Assembly (NCBI GenBank): GCA_022818135.1
Contig: JAFMSR010000009.1
Coordinates: forward strand, 27,842,254 to 27,906,253
Length of the DNA stretch: 64,000 nucleotides
From: Saxidomus purpurata
Lineage: Eukaryota; Mollusca; Bivalvia; Venerida; Veneridae
Direction: 5' to 3'
The stretch's first letter is position 1, and each line of letters starts with the position of its first letter. This document shows, piece by piece, positions 1 through 12,779 of the stretch. Below the pieces are notes generated by a model. That model saw only the letters and a program-made list of their open reading frames with translations, was not told where the DNA came from and ran no database searches. Made by a program: the position numbers and the translations under genes.

Positions 1-1600
1 TAATGTCACACGAAAAAAATCATAGAAAAACTTTGTGTATGCAATGGAGTCGGTATTTTTCACTGGAACCTCATGAAGTTTGGTCAAAATGGCAGTCTTG
101 ATAAAATTTAGTTTCTGTCATGAACATGAGGTTCAGATCGAAATATCCATCACCGAGGGTAAATTTTATGGCGGGAACGAGGCTCTGCCGAGTTCCCACA
201 AAACTGTCACCCAAGGTGAAGGATATTTCCATCTGAACGAAATGCCTCATGATTGAAACTTTTTCTTGCATACCGTTGTGCATTTAAAGTAGATTTCTAA
301 ATGCAAACTTGATGCATCAAAATGATGCATTATCATATAAAACATACGATATTTAGATGTTGTGTTTGGGAAAGTGACGTCACAATGTTTATAACATTAC
401 GTCACAAATACTTAACGAGAGTCGTCTGGCATAGGAAGGGTGCCAAACCGATTTTCCCGGCATGGGTATAATCACCGGAAATGCCGATCCGATATGCAAG
501 AATATGGGTTATCTTGAGTTAAAAACTAGGTCACCAGATCAAATCTTAGGAAAACCTCGTGTATTCAATAGAGGTCACATTTATAACTCGGCCATCATGA
601 AAATTGATAAGAATGTTTTATACCCCTGAAGGAACTTCGGGTGGCATATATGCTTCTTTCTCCGCGATTCGAGGGTCTAAGGAATGATTCTGTATATTCT
701 ATGTTTAAAAATACTTTTTTCAAATGAAATTTAACTCTAAAAATTTTAGGTAACTATTCATTATTCCCTTTAGAAACACAATTTAATGCAGTCATTTGTT
801 GTTTACACAAAATTACCCGATATGTTATAACCTCTGATTCTCTGATACACTCTGACACTTTCTCCGCGATCCGAGGATTCTGATTGGCTGAAATTTGGCT
901 ATTCCATTATGTGCTTCCCGCACTTTTTACAAGTGAATTCAGTAAGTATGTTCTAGACGCAAGGGAAATAATCACTCCTGACTAAGGGCAAAATGGAGGA
1001 TAAAATTTTCAGCTTATTTCCATTTAATATGTTAAAATGAATTAGTTTTTTTAATACTTTTGAAGGCAAAAGTATTTTTTACATGATAATTCTTCAAATA
1101 CCTGCTTGATTTGCATGATTTTTCTCGTAAACGTGTAAAATCGCTCGATACCAAACTTGCATAGAATCCGGAGTTTTGGAATTATTTCGCGTGCGACCAT
1201 TCGTCGGAAATAACTATCACGCGAATCGCGGAGAAACCTCGGATCGGGGAGAAAGAAGGATATAAATCGACTTGTCCTTCTGTCCAGAACTGTTTTCTAT
1301 ACAGATCACAAGTTTTGTTTGACTTTCATGAAACTTGCTCAGAAGGTTGCCAGCAAATTTCTGTAGATGATCCCTTTTGGTTTTAGGGTGAATGTCCAAA
1401 ACCAAAGTGACCCGAAGTTTCTACACAACATCCTAAGATATATATTACACACATTCTTCGAACGCCATTACTGAGTAGATGATCCCTACTATGTTGTCCT
1501 GATATTTACACATGTATGTGTGCAGACTGTGTTGTTCAGAGATAATCGGCCCTCCAGTACTTCCAGTCCTTTGATTACAAATAATAGAGCAGCAAAGTTC
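1..1600. other. Non-genic stretch with an inverted repeat
   Basis: No gene is recognisable here. Short open frames on the minus strand (71-283, 1217-1405) have no coding character. An imperfect inverted repeat of about 30 bp pairs 646-675 (contains CTTCTTTCTCCGCGATTCGAGG) with 1237-1265 (reverse complement CTTCTTTCTCCCCGATCCGAGG). A third partial copy of TTTCTCCGCGATCCGAGG lies near 858. This suggests a degraded non-autonomous TIR element of about 620 bp, but no target duplication is visible. Confidence 0.4.
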
Positions 1601-1604
1601 ACAA

Positions 1605-3310
1605 AAGTGGTTTCCTTAAGAAATGTCCGGAAGACTCTGAAGATTATCGGATCGTCAGCATAAGATGAAAATGTTGGTGCGGACCGAGAAATCCAAGATG
1701 GCGTCTAATATGGCCGCCGTTTTTGTAACATCAGTCCAACAACAACAAAAAACAGATGAAAAAGAAACACACATAAATATATGTACAAAGAAAAATATTT
1801 AGTTAATAAGTTCAATAATTTGAGTTTCGTACAAGGTCACTATCAAGGTCATCATATTCAAGGTCAAAATGACCAAAAAACGCTGTTTCACTTCAATGCT
1901 TCTTCTGTTGATTCAAAACTATATGATAAAGCAAGTCACGTTTGATATAAATAATACTTTATATGTGTGTGTTTTTAAAGTGACATTATGCACATTTTGT
2001 AAAAGTAAAATTCCAGCTGAAATAGGTGTGTGTGAAAAGAGTAGAGAAAATAATAACTTTTAATCCAATACAACAAACTTTTCCTGCTACCAGTATAAAA
2101 TAATAACTTTCCAAATATTACTTTTCCTATTTTGACTGAGAGAGTCAATTTAAGAAATAAACAAATGCATGCAGGAGTAGCTTCCCTTCCACTGCCGAGC
2201 AACACTAATAACACAAGGGAGATCACTGCCAAGGAAGGAATTATTATTTCATTTGTCCATTTTTTTAATTTCTAAAGCACCAACTTCAAATATTAATGTG
2301 GCATTATCATTAGTTTAACACATTTAAATGCACAGTAACTGAAAATTGCTTTTATAAAACGGTCACCAAAAATACACTATGTGCAGTAAGATGAGCATAA
2401 TGTCACTTTAACAACCATTTTATGAAATCGGTTGACATGCAGAAATACAAGATGGCGCCCAAAATACCTGCTTTTTTATCAATGGCAGATTTTTAAGCTA
2501 ATCATGTTATAAATATTTCTTGGAGAACGAATAGTAAATGAAACATACATATTAACAGGGATCGTTTATTTGTTAATATAACAAATCCTGATATTAAGAA
2601 ATGCTCGGGAGACTCTTAAGTTTATCACCGGCATCAAATGAAAATGTTGTTGCGGAGCAAGACATCCAAGATGGCGTCCAAATTGGCCTCTGTTTTTGTT
2701 ACATCAGGTTTTATTTAACAACCATTTTATGCACATGAAATCGGTTGCCTTGCAGAAATGCAAGATGGCGCCCCAAAAAGCTGTTCTTTTTCACAATGAC
2801 AAGTTTTTTAGCTATTCATGTAATAAATACTTCTATGAAAAGGAAGTTCACAATAAACACACATAAGCATGTTTACTAAGTAAGTGCTACATACATGTGG
2901 TATTTTGAGTTTCATACCATGTCACTATTAAGGTCATATTCAAAGTCAAAATGTCAAATCTACCCAAAAAATCACTGTTTCACCTCATCACTTTTTGTGT
3001 TGATTCAAAACTATATGAGACAAGTCTTGTTTAATATTAATAATGTTATGCAGACATTCACTTTTAGTATTTTAAAACCATTTTGTGTAAATTAGTTGCT
3101 AAAAAGAAGTGCAAGATGGTGTCCAAAATGGCAGCCGTTTTTTAAAATAGCATGTTTTTGTCTATGTAAATATTCATGTTAAAGAAGGTGCAAATGAAAC
3201 ATGCGTTAGCATTTGAACTAAGACAATACTTAAAAGATTATAGTAACTTTAGATTCAGACAAGGTCATTAATATGGTCATATTTAAGATAGAAGAAGTTC
3301 AGTCTTGAAT
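1605..3310 (+). repeat. Diverged direct repeats with CAAGATGGCG motifs
   Basis: Several related segments recur in the same orientation. A block ending in CCAAGATGGCGTC occurs at about 1622-1730 and again at about 2603-2707. A block containing TTGATTCAAAACTATATGA occurs at about 1827-1960 and 2908-3050, and its start again near 3250. AACAACCATTTTATG occurs at 2411 and about 2717. These are old tandem duplications, at roughly 75-85 percent identity by eye. A MITE at 1979-2407 sits inside one unit. No coding capacity is supported. Confidence 0.6.
1979..2407. mobile_element. TTAA-flanked MITE, copy 1
   Basis: This is a 429-bp non-autonomous DNA transposon. Its terminal inverted repeats are 17 bp: AGTGACATTATGCACAT on the left and AGTGACATTATGCTCAT at the right end read in reverse, one mismatch apart. 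Both ends abut TTAA (1975-1978 and 2408-2411). Near-identical copies lie at 22393-22820 and 35349-35777, and all six ends touch TTAA, which points to piggyBac-type insertion. The terminal sequence does not start with the usual piggyBac CCC/CCY, so the superfamily is inferred from target choice only. An 85-codon minus-strand frame is open in this copy and in copy 3, slightly shorter in copy 2. It is most simply explained by copy identity. Confidence 0.8.
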
Positions 3311-3756
3311 TGTACTTGTATCATACGGTACTATGTATACATATCCTTTAATGATACAATACTTTACCAAAATAAATCAGGTATCACTGAGATAGCTGCT
3401 TTATCCACAAATCATTGTTTTATGAATTTTAGTTGTATGACTATAAGATACTTACATGTATAAACAATCTGATTTTATGGAATACATATAATTCCAAAAA
3501 AGCTCAAAACAGGAGCAGAATGCTTTTGTCAATGTCATATTTAAGGAAATATTCAGAGGGCCAAAAGTGTATGTTTAGTACATGTATGTTTGTTTGGTTA
3601 ACTAGTTCCGATCATGTTTGTTTATCATACATTTAGTTACTGCAGTACTGATCTGAAGTCTAAAGGACCTCTACGAAGAATGTTCAAATTATTAACCCCG
3701 GATCAAAATTTTTTTTCTTCAGGATATTATTTGAGTGAATGGAATAACTGTGATTA
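3311..3756. other. Non-genic stretch with a repeat fragment
   Basis: No gene is seen. Bases 3655-3710 (containing GACCTCTACGAAGAATGTTCAAATTATTA, in part) match the tandem core of the hairpin-ended element at 24061-25110, so this is a stray fragment of that family. Other open frames here (3433-3636, 3614-3799) lack coding features. Confidence 0.5.
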
Positions 3757-4200
<444 letters not shown>

Positions 4201-4203
<3 letters not shown>

Positions 4204-4745
4204 TTTGCTATTGCCATGTAGCAAACTGAACAAAAGCTGAATGAAGGATGGCTTTTTATCTGATTTTTTGTCATATATATCCACCATTTTGAGAAATCAG
4301 TAGCCTTTGTTTTAAAACGAACAACAGACATAGAAACCACTTATGGGAGTTATTTGAAACATAGCATTAGTATTCAAGGGTATCAAACAATTAAGTTACC
4401 ATAGTTACCCATGGTTCGCGAATTCAGCGATACAAGGACACGTAAATATTCGTTGTCTAATTTCACGATGAGTTCATGATCTTTCGAAAGTTCAGATGTC
4501 CGTTACAGCCCTAGGCAATACACATCCCTAACTAAAAGCATCGGTACCAATTTGATTAGGACAAAATAGATCTAAGTTTGTTCCATGATTTATACAATAT
4601 TCTAATGATTGATAACTGTATCTCATTTTGGCCGTGTTCTAATCATCTTTGAGTAAATATTGTTCGATGATGCTCGCTGGCCTTTTTATATTTTGTACAT
4701 GTGCACTATACCTTATCGCTGAGCATCTTTTCATAGTTGATGTCC
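4201..4745. other. Intergenic, 3' flank of the TSP1-C1q gene
   Basis: No gene is recognised. This is the downstream flank of the minus-strand gene that ends at 4746 and probably contains its 3' UTR. An AATATAAA-like A/T block near 4690 (read on the minus strand) is a weak candidate polyadenylation signal. Confidence 0.35.
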
Positions 4746-6494
4746 TTATAATGAATGATAGAGAAGGAACCCCGAAAAGGAAGTCCACGACTCCATATAC
4801 ATATGTGGGTCCCAACAGCCTCCTAGAAACACGGTGTCGCCAATTATAAGCTGCATTACAATTGAGTTACTGACTGCAGCATGACCTATATCTGTATCAT
4901 CATCTGTAGGGTCCAGTAACAGCTTTAGTTGTGGTGATGTGTTTTTGTAAATTTTACATTCCACAAGATCCACTTTGTCGCTGGACCGTTTTTTTACCAG
5001 TGTAGCGAAGAAATAATATATTCCAGGTGTACTGCACGTGAACACTCCACTGAACGGATTGAAATCGCCACCTGTGTTGATGTGGATCTGTTTATATTGT
5101 TCAAGTTTTCTGTAGAAAGAACCACCTGCAGTCACAGAACCCGGATCACTGACTGAGAAGGCAAAGACTATGTCTGTAATTGTAAAAGAAATATGGAAAG
5201 AGCTTTATACTTTGACCAGAGGCATTTACACGCAAAGGGGTACACTATTTCTGTAAGTTCTGTTAGGATACTTGTATCATAATCGTAACTTATGTCTTAG
5301 GTTATTGCATTGAGACGGAAACGGCTGTAGAGTATTTTGTTATGTTATCATTATCAATGAATAAGTCAATGTTGAATTGTAGTGAATAATGATTAATATA
5401 TATGATTATATGATTATCTGTTATTTGCCCTTACTTTTACATGGATCCATATTACATATTTCTACATGTTCTGGACTGCCGTTGCAATATCGTCCAGAAT
5501 GCGAGGGGACCGGATTTGTGCAAGTTCGTTGTCGTGTACGTAGACCGCCTTCACAAGTTTTACTACATGTACCCCAGTCTTGCCAGCCTGACCAACCTCC
5601 ATCTACATCTGAAATGAAAACAACACGCATTCTGTCGTTTCCAGATATACTGAAATGAAAGCAGTTTCCGGAAGCAGGTTTCACTCTGTCATTTCCGGAA
5701 ATACTCATACAATACTCAATCCCGTCTTTAATATCAAGACTTCTGACCTTTTGTATACATGTATTATGATTTACTTCTCCATTTCTTACTCATATAGACT
5801 GAGTTGGTTACCTAAATTAATCACAAAATTTCTACATTACAAAACGTCTAATAATGATTAACGTACCACTAAAATGCGTTTAAATTCCTTAATTTCTATC
5901 TATTTTGTGTGTTTATTATTTTGTTAGTTTTAAAATGTTAAAGGCATTAAACAATGTATCACATTGATCACAACTATAAAAGAAACGTCTAAAGAAACAA
6001 ATTTAAGTGTGTATTGAGTTTGTGGTAGTTTTCCAGTAATGTGGTAATTTGCTAGACTTATTTGATTTTGTCATTTAATGCATAATCTTTATACGTAGGT
6101 GCTTCATTCAACATAGGTAAGACTTTAGCCTTTAGTTACATCATAAACTCTGGTTTTCTTTATTTAAAATACTGAAATCACTGTTGACTCTGTTAACCTT
6201 ATTCAAGTTTACTGATAGTATTAACACAATCCATAAGGTAATTCTCGTCCCAGTTGCAATTAGTCAATGGATGCACTTCCCAAAATATGTATTTTCTGCT
6301 AAAATGCAGCAGTTCCATGTGGAAAGCAGCATTGTGATCATTCTGTTTAAAGATCAATAAAATATTAAAATGTTACCTTTTGTATGTTCAGATAAAGAAT
6401 TATAGGCTGTCTGCAGCTTCTCTATTTTGTCAATGACCACAATAATCTCTATACCGAGGCACACAATCAGGAATGTTACTATATAATACACCAT
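4746..6494 (-). CDS. Secreted or membrane-anchored TSP1-C1q domain protein (three exons, complete)
   Basis: Exons on the minus strand are 6377-6494, 5435-5608 and 4746-5173, 720 nt in total, giving 239 aa plus stop. Exon 1 starts at ATG 6494 and encodes MVYYIVTFLIVCLG and a further hydrophobic run, a signal peptide or signal anchor, then a short helical stretch with KIEKLQ. Exon 2 is exactly one thrombospondin type-1 repeat: it begins with the WSGWQDW tryptophan motif (WxxW, a C-mannosylation signature), followed by CSKTC and six cysteines in all. Exon 3 is a C1q domain with typical FAFSV, FNPFSGVF, PGIYYFF and FSGFLLY blocks. Both introns are phase 1 with GT/AG ends (donors gtaaca and gtaagg; acceptors tttcag and ttacag), and the frame joins perfectly (G+AT, A+AC). 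In bivalves such proteins are usually soluble pattern-recognition or adhesion molecules; the ligand cannot be told from sequence. A 46-bp minisatellite lies about 320 bp upstream of the start. Confidence 0.88.
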
Positions 6495-6816
6495 GATTCA
6501 AACAGGAAACAATTATGGTTTTAAAACGAAAGTAGGCTTTACACATATTTCAAGGACGGGAAGTCAGTGAAGCGTGATAATCGTATTACAAATCTTCGTA
6601 ATAAACATTGTGTGTATGATAATTTAAACATGCATATTTAGTTTAAGTTAGATAGAAGTTACAGGACTTGTAAAAAAGTACCAACAGTTAATGACACAGT
6701 ACATCTATTGTTAATATTACGAGTTCTTCTGTTTATTATATAAATGATCAATGATACAGTTGAGTAGTAGTTGAATCACTTACTTGTAGTATGCGTCTTA
6801 TCCTAACTCAACAAAC

Positions 6817-7075
6817 CTGTGATCTTAATGTTTAAATGGGTAATACTATGACTGGTACAGTTCTGTGATCTTAATGCTTCAATGGGTAATACTATGACTG
6901 GTACAGTTCTGTGATCTTAATGTTTAAATGGGTAATACTATGACTGGTACAGTTCTGTGATCTTAATGTTTAAATGGGTAATACTATGACTGGTACAGTT
7001 CTGTGATCTTAATGTTTAAATGGGTAATACTATGACTGGTACAGTTCTGTGATATTAATGTTTAAATGGACAATA
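6817..7075 (+). repeat. 46-bp minisatellite, about 6 copies
   Basis: Units read CTGTGATCTTAATGTTTAAA then TGGGTAATACTATGACTGG and TACAGTT. Successive units are almost identical; one has GCTTCAATGGG and the last is degenerate. The array lies just upstream of the TSP1-C1q gene (minus strand), in its likely promoter region. Confidence 0.9.
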
Positions 7076-7221
7076 CTGAGATTACAAATCCATGTTTGAT
7101 ATCGAATGACTTGTAGATATAAATTTGGTGAAGTGTTGTACGTAATGCTGACAGTTTTGCCTTTGGTACGTAATTTAACTATAATCAAACAGGCTAGGAG
7201 AGTATTGCAATAGAAACATTG

Positions 7222-7746
7222 TCATTTATAACTGTATAAAACCATGTATCTAGTACTAGTATTTTTATTACCGCCTCTAAGAGTCGCTGACTTTAGGTCA
7301 CTGTAACCTCTCATAGATTGAAGGCCATTGGTCCGAGCCCTGCTAGAGTTTATGTGAGAAAGTTGGCAGTGTTTAACGGAGGATCGGAGTCTAGTACTGA
7401 TTCTACCCAGGAACGATTGTTGTACATGTTGATGATACAACACTGCTGGGATTTCGTATGGTACTTCAGTATTTCTTTGTGTATAAATTCGATGCAGATC
7501 GCGTTCTTGAAATATGAGAAACCGATACCTTACAGATACACAGGATTGTCTGTGTAGAACCATCCAGTGCTCGACAAAGCTTTGAAGTAGTTTCTCCAAA
7601 AAGCAACTTAACACTGTGTGGCTTAAATTAACCAAGAATCGTTTGATCCTTTGATTTGATGTCGATCTGCCTGTCATATAACTTCTCAGTCCAATCATGG
7701 TATCATTATTGTTATACCTTAATGTGATCTCCGTGTCTCGTATCAA
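7222..7746 (-). CDS. Unrecognised ORF, doubtful
   Basis: A 174-codon frame is open on the minus strand. The product is rich in Arg, Ser and Leu and shows no domain, signal peptide or repeat that I recognise. An overlapping frame on the plus strand (7318-7557) is also open. No splice sites or polyadenylation signal clearly support it. Length alone is the only argument in its favour, so it may well be chance. Confidence 0.12.
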   Translation of the reverse strand: MIRDTEITLRYNNNDTMIGLRSYMTGRSTSNQRIKRFLVNLSHTVLSCFLEKLLQSFVEHWMVLHRQSCVSVRYRFLIFQERDLHRIYTQRNTEVPYEIPAVLYHQHVQQSFLGRISTRLRSSVKHCQLSHINSSRARTNGLQSMRGYSDLKSATLRGGNKNTSTRYMVLYSYK

Positions 7747-7749
7747 AGC

Positions 7750-8252
7750 GAATTGAGTTACTCACCCTAAACGTTTACGTAATCGATTTAAAAATCATGA
7801 ACGATTATGAGGTCATTTAAAGAATAGCGTGCTTTTAGCCACAGAATAGTTCTTGGCAAAAGCTAGCCATAACCATCTGAATGTGTAAAAAAATCGATTC
7901 TGACGGCCGACACAAACGTTGACGGAACCTTTTTACGTCGGATAGTTTCTTGAGTTACTCGAAGGTTAGTTGTAGTAATTATTACTTTCAATCGAGTTGG
8001 CATATTCTATTTGATAAACTATTGATATTACACGAATGACAACAGGCAATACCGTCTCAGAAATCACTGCTGTTTTATGGTTTAGACTAACTACTGTATT
8101 GTGTAGCAGTAGCAAGAATCCATATATCTTTCTGTAGGTATAATCTTGTCTTAAGTAATGTCTGGTGACACAATCACAGCAGAAGTGCATGATAACAAGA
8201 GATTTGAAGTTATTTTAAACAAAGGGCACAAGTTACTTAAAATATTAGAATA
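7750..8252. other. Non-genic stretch
   Basis: Nothing recognisable. It is A/T-rich sequence leading into the 26-bp minisatellite, and the open frame at 7966-8190 (minus) has no supporting feature. Confidence 0.4.
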
Positions 8253-8267
8253 ATGGCCAATATTTGC

Positions 8268-9365
8268 TCTCATGTGTACTGGAAGGTTTTGCTCTCCTGT
8301 GTACTGGGAGTTTTTGCTCTCCTGTGTGCTGGGAAGTTTTGCTCTCCTGTGTGCTGGGAGTTTTTGCTCTCCTGTGTGCTGGTAGTTTTTGCTTTCTGTG
8401 TACTCGGAGTTTTTGCTCTCCTGTGTACTGGGAAGTTTTGCTCTTCTGTGTGCTGGGAAGTTTTACTCTCCTGTGTGCTGGGAGTTTTTGCTTTCCTGTG
8501 TGCTGGGAAGTTTTGCTCTCCTATGTGCTGGGAAGTTTTGCTCTCCTGTGTGCTGGGAGTTTTTGTTCTCCTGTGTGCTGGGAAGTTTTGCTCTTCTGTT
8601 TGCTGGGAAGTTTTACTCTCCTGTGTACTGGGAAGTTTTGCTCTCCTGTGTACTGGGAAGTTTTGCTCTTCTGTGTGCTGGGAAGTTTTGCTCTCCTGTG
8701 TGCTGGGAGTTTTTGCTCTCCTGTGTGCTGGGAAGTTTTGCTCTCCTGTGTGCTGGGAGTTTTTGTTCTCCTGTGTGCTGGGAAGTTTTGCTCTTCTGTT
8801 TGCTGGGAAGTTTTGCTCTCCTGTGTACTGGGAAGTTTTGCTCTCCTGTGTACTGGGAAGTTTTGCTCTTCTGTGTGCTGGGAGTTTTTGCTCTCCTGTG
8901 TTCTAGGAGTTTTTGCTCTCCTGTGTGGTGGGAAGTTTTGCTCTCCTGTGTGCTGGGAAGTTTTGCTCTTCTGTGTACTGGGAAGTTTTACTCTCCTGTG
9001 TGCTGGGAGTGTTTGCATTCCTGTGCACTGGGAAGTTTTGCTCTCCTGTGTACTGGGAAGTTTTACTCTCCTGTGTGCTGGGAAGTTTTGCTCTTCTGTC
9101 TGCTGGGAAGTTTTGCTCTCCTGTGTACTCGGAAATTTGCTCTCCTGTGTGCTGGGAAATTTTGCTCTTCTGTGTGCTTGGAAGTTTTGCTCTTCTGTGT
9201 ACTGGGAAGTTTTGCGCTCCTGTGTGCTGGGAAGTTTTGCTCTTCTGTGTACTGGGAAGTTTTACTCTCCTGTGTACTGGGCGTTTTTGCGCTCCTGTGT
9301 ACATGGAAGTTTTGCTTTCCTGTATACTGGGAGGCTTTGCTCTCTCTTGTGTACTGGGAGTTTGG
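8268..9365 (+). repeat. 26-bp minisatellite, about 42 copies
   Basis: The unit is GAAGTTTTGCTCTCCTGTG followed by TGCTGGG. Common variants are GAGTTTTTG for GAAGTTTTG, CTCTTCTG for CTCTCCTG and TACTGGG for TGCTGGG. The period of 26 is not a multiple of three, so one reading frame passes through all three phases every 78 bp. Because none of the phases contains a stop, long open frames (up to 377 codons) run through it on both strands. They are a by-product of the repeat and not evidence of a protein. Confidence 0.95.
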
Positions 9366-10660
9366 TTTATTACAAACGGAGTTGTACGCATGATTGATAT
9401 TATTTTTGCGTACTCTTGACGCAAAAATGAATTGTTCTTAAATGTGTCGACGTCTGCACGGGAGAGTCAGAATGAATAAGGGATATCGGGAAGTTTTATT
9501 ATTTAATATTGTTTAATTAATTGTGACAAACAATCACTCTTTTATAAATCAAACAAACGAAATATCTAAATCATTTGTATTACTATTCTGTATTTATATA
9601 ATTATGGAAATATAGCTAAAATCAACATACTAAAAATTATTATCTCCCTTTAAAACACCAAAATTAGTCGTTACTTAACCAAGATTGACTAATGCTAAGG
9701 ATATCTTTTTGTATGAATTTTGTTTTATTATGCACAATTTTTCACTGAGCTATTATCTTACTTCAGAGACATATAAACATGGCCCGCTCGTTTTTGTTAA
9801 TAATATGGCTTTTAAATTAGTTTTTCACGAACAAACGTGATGTTTGAACATTTCTTTTGCAATAAACTAAGACATTCTTAATGCTTGAACATTGAAACAA
9901 AACTTTGACAAATGACAACAATTTTTTTTACAAAAAAAAATAATCTTTTTCTTTATAGCATTTTTTCAGTGTGAATACATTCTGAAATCTCAATTCGATC
10001 ATGGCGTTTCATGAAAAATGATCAATTGCTTGACATTTGAAATAAAACACAATGATGAACTGCCAAATTTAGGTTTATTGTTGATAGTCGTTTTCACCAC
10101 AGGTTATACTTCAAAAAGTGCCCATTATCCATCAATAAGGCTGGTGACCTATTTTTTTTATTTTATATTCTTAGTAGACCTGACCAGCGCGTTCGCACTC
10201 GCACTCGCACACGTAAATGTAAACGTACAACGTACAACTGCCTAATTTCGGGGGTGATCTCAAACGATTCTAGTATCATAGGAAATCTTCTTGGTTACGT
10301 TCATTATTAAAAAGTCTCCATCATTATATTATACCATTCACTATTATACTAATAATAATCATTACTATCGTGTACTGTAGAACTAATACAAGATTAAACA
10401 TATACACCATCATCTTAATCATCATGAAGAGATTCATCCTTGCAATTAAATTAATCAATAATCAGTTTCATCAAAATCGTCGTTTTCATGAGAGTCATTC
10501 TCCCATCAACATCAGTTGTACCATTATGAAAATAAAACAAATAATGTCCCCAACACAGGTTTTCAATGGTACCGGGAAAAAATCTAGAATTAGAAAAAAA
10601 AATCTTCCAGTGACCTTGACAAAAAACAACAGCAGTAACATGAATAAAAAAATATGAGAA
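9366..10660. other. Non-genic A/T-rich stretch
   Basis: No gene, RNA or defined transposon is recognised. Short open frames (10018-10245, 10370-10657) have low-complexity, hydrophobic or lysine-rich translations typical of chance frames in A/T-rich DNA. Confidence 0.45.
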
Positions 10661-10679
10661 TTTGAAAAATACATTGACA

Positions 10680-11355
10680 TTGACACCCCGCCCCCTCAAA
10701 GAAAATCTTTATTAATATTAAAGAAAAAACATATATAAAATTACAGTGACCTTGAACCCCCCACCGAGAAAATATTTTTTTTTTTCAGAACAATTTTAGA
10801 ATTTAAAAAAATCTTTTTTAGTAACAATGGCATTGACCCCCGAAAATAAATTTTTTAGAACAATTTAAAAACAATATTTTTTCAATAACAGTGACCTTGA
10901 CCTGTAATCTCGTTACCTAAATCTCCACATAAGCTACCTACACACTGATTTTCATTGTAATTCGTCACTCCGAGTATAGCCTGAGTTATTGATTGGAATC
11001 TTATTTTCTATTTTAGTAACAGTGACACTGACTTTGATTTTAGTGACCCAAAATGCAAGTCCAAGCTTCCTCTCAACACAGTCTTCCTACACACCAAGTT
11101 TTAGTGCAATTGGTCACTCCTACCTCGAGTTATTGAGCGGAAACCATTTTTCTATTTCTAGTAACAGTGACCTTGACCTTGAGCATGGAGCCCTTAATGC
11201 AATCGCAAACTTCCTCTCTACGCAAGCTACATAACACCAAGATTCATTGCAATTTGTCACTCTTAACTAAAGTTATTGAGCGGAAACCACCCGCCCGCCC
11301 GACATACGACAATGTCATTGTAATTACCAGGTTTTAAGAAACCTGGTTAATAATA
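10680..11355 (+). mobile_element. Hairpin-ended element with tandem core (pearl/HINE-like)
   Basis: Degenerate tandem units carry CAGTGACCTTGACC. The last three are about 144 bp apart, marked by GAGTTATTGATTGG at 10983, GAGTTATTGAGCGG at 11127 and AGTTATTGAGCGG near 11271. The right end has a GC-rich block CCGCCCGCCCGACATACGAC and then a hairpin, ACCAGGTTT..AAACCTGGT, at about 11327-11348. A tandem core followed by a 3' hairpin is the layout of bivalve pearl elements, regarded as non-autonomous Helentron/HINE relatives. The family is inferred by structure. The left boundary is not defined. Confidence 0.5.
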
Positions 11356-12779
11356 ATAATCATTACCATCATCATCGTCGTCAGCTATATCATCATTGTC
11401 ATAATATCAACATTCATTACTACAATGTATAACGATCATCACCACCATCATCCTCAACAGTACCAGATTAACCTGATGACAAAATTTGGAGATCAAGAAC
11501 TTCTACTTATTCGTGAATGTGTTTCGCTTGGTGGCAGAATATACCCTAACCGACATTCGCTAATGACTCCATATACGGACTGTCAAATAAATCAGACAGC
11601 CCTTAGATGAACGAATGCTGTGTAACAAACTTAATAAACGCACTAATAATTGCAAAGTAGTCATTGTTAACTATGCAATTGCACGGTCCGGAGACACCCA
11701 CGTGATAAATTACCATTAATTGTCTACATTTGCATTGGTATGATTGTCCATCGTAAACAACTAAATTTGACATAATACTGTACTGTTGTTCTAACTTGAG
11801 ATGGCCCCTCAATACATTGTTCAAATACAGAGTACGTTTACATGTACATGTACGTTTACAGTTATACTGGTCAGGTCTATTTATAAGGTCTTAATCTTAC
11901 AACAAACCAAATCTCATAAAATTCTGAATGCTAGAAAAAATGATGAAACTGCAGCGATCGTCTTTAATATCTTAAGAGATATCTCAGGTTTATGGCGGTT
12001 CACTTGGAATTCTAACTGCCTGTATCTATGTATAAGTTATTGTTTAAGGAAGAAGTCTACAGAGGGCCGAGTTTTCAAATCCCCTCCTAGGTGAAAGAAC
12101 ACCCGAGAATGATATCTGACTTACCTACATATTATTTTGATTTCAATGAATCTCATTGATTCTACTGATAAAACAGTTGTAGCCATATATTTCTAGGAAA
12201 AGAAAATTAAATTTGTTAAAACTTACCAGATATATTTAAATATTAAAACTTCCTACACACCTGTAAATGTAATAGTAAATACATGTAAAAACGCATGGTA
12301 AATTCGTGCTTTTCGTGCAACTGACTGACTGACTGAGTGGGGTTGTTTACCCTCGGTACTTGGCGATTGCCATATGACCGAGCGTGTTTCGTGCAACGAA
12401 CTTAGACAAGCATGTGGACGGACGTCGAAAAGAACGGAGGAAGACAAAAGTAAGATATTTTGCGTTTTGTTGTTTCTATTTTTAATCACTAAAATGGGTA
12501 TTTTGATATCTTAGGGCACTGGGTTTGTTGTAGACCTCGTTTTTCTATTATCATTTTTCACGTTAATAGTATTTTGTGATATTTAACTTTTTATATTCAT
12601 TTCTGAAATAAGAGGTCTTATCGTTTTCCTTCAATTTCCAATAGCATTTTCCGCCACGATTTCATCTGTTCTTGGCGGAGTTTGGAAGCTGTTAACAAGC
12701 TATTTTAAAAATATTTTTAACGATATTTTCCAACAGACAAATCGATTATTCATTTCTAAATCAATCTATTAGTAAACAA
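11356..12779. other. Non-genic stretch
   Basis: An AAT/CAT-rich microsatellite-like start (11347-11460) is followed by sequence with no recognised gene. Frames at 11801-12094 and 12253-12489 show no domain. A GACAAAA|gtaaga donor-like site near 12451 is isolated and is not called as an exon. Confidence 0.4.

Noticed and set aside
1975..2232. 85-codon frame with a signal-peptide-like start, present in the MITE copies
   Set aside because: The copies are nearly identical DNA, so a shared open frame is not independent evidence; it runs to the element end and no purifying pattern can be judged from three copies.
8264..9397. Open frames of up to 377 codons rich in Cys, Leu and Phe
   Set aside because: They are translations of a 26-bp tandem repeat that lacks stops in every phase; all three plus frames and the minus strand are open, and the same peptide cycles every 78 bp.
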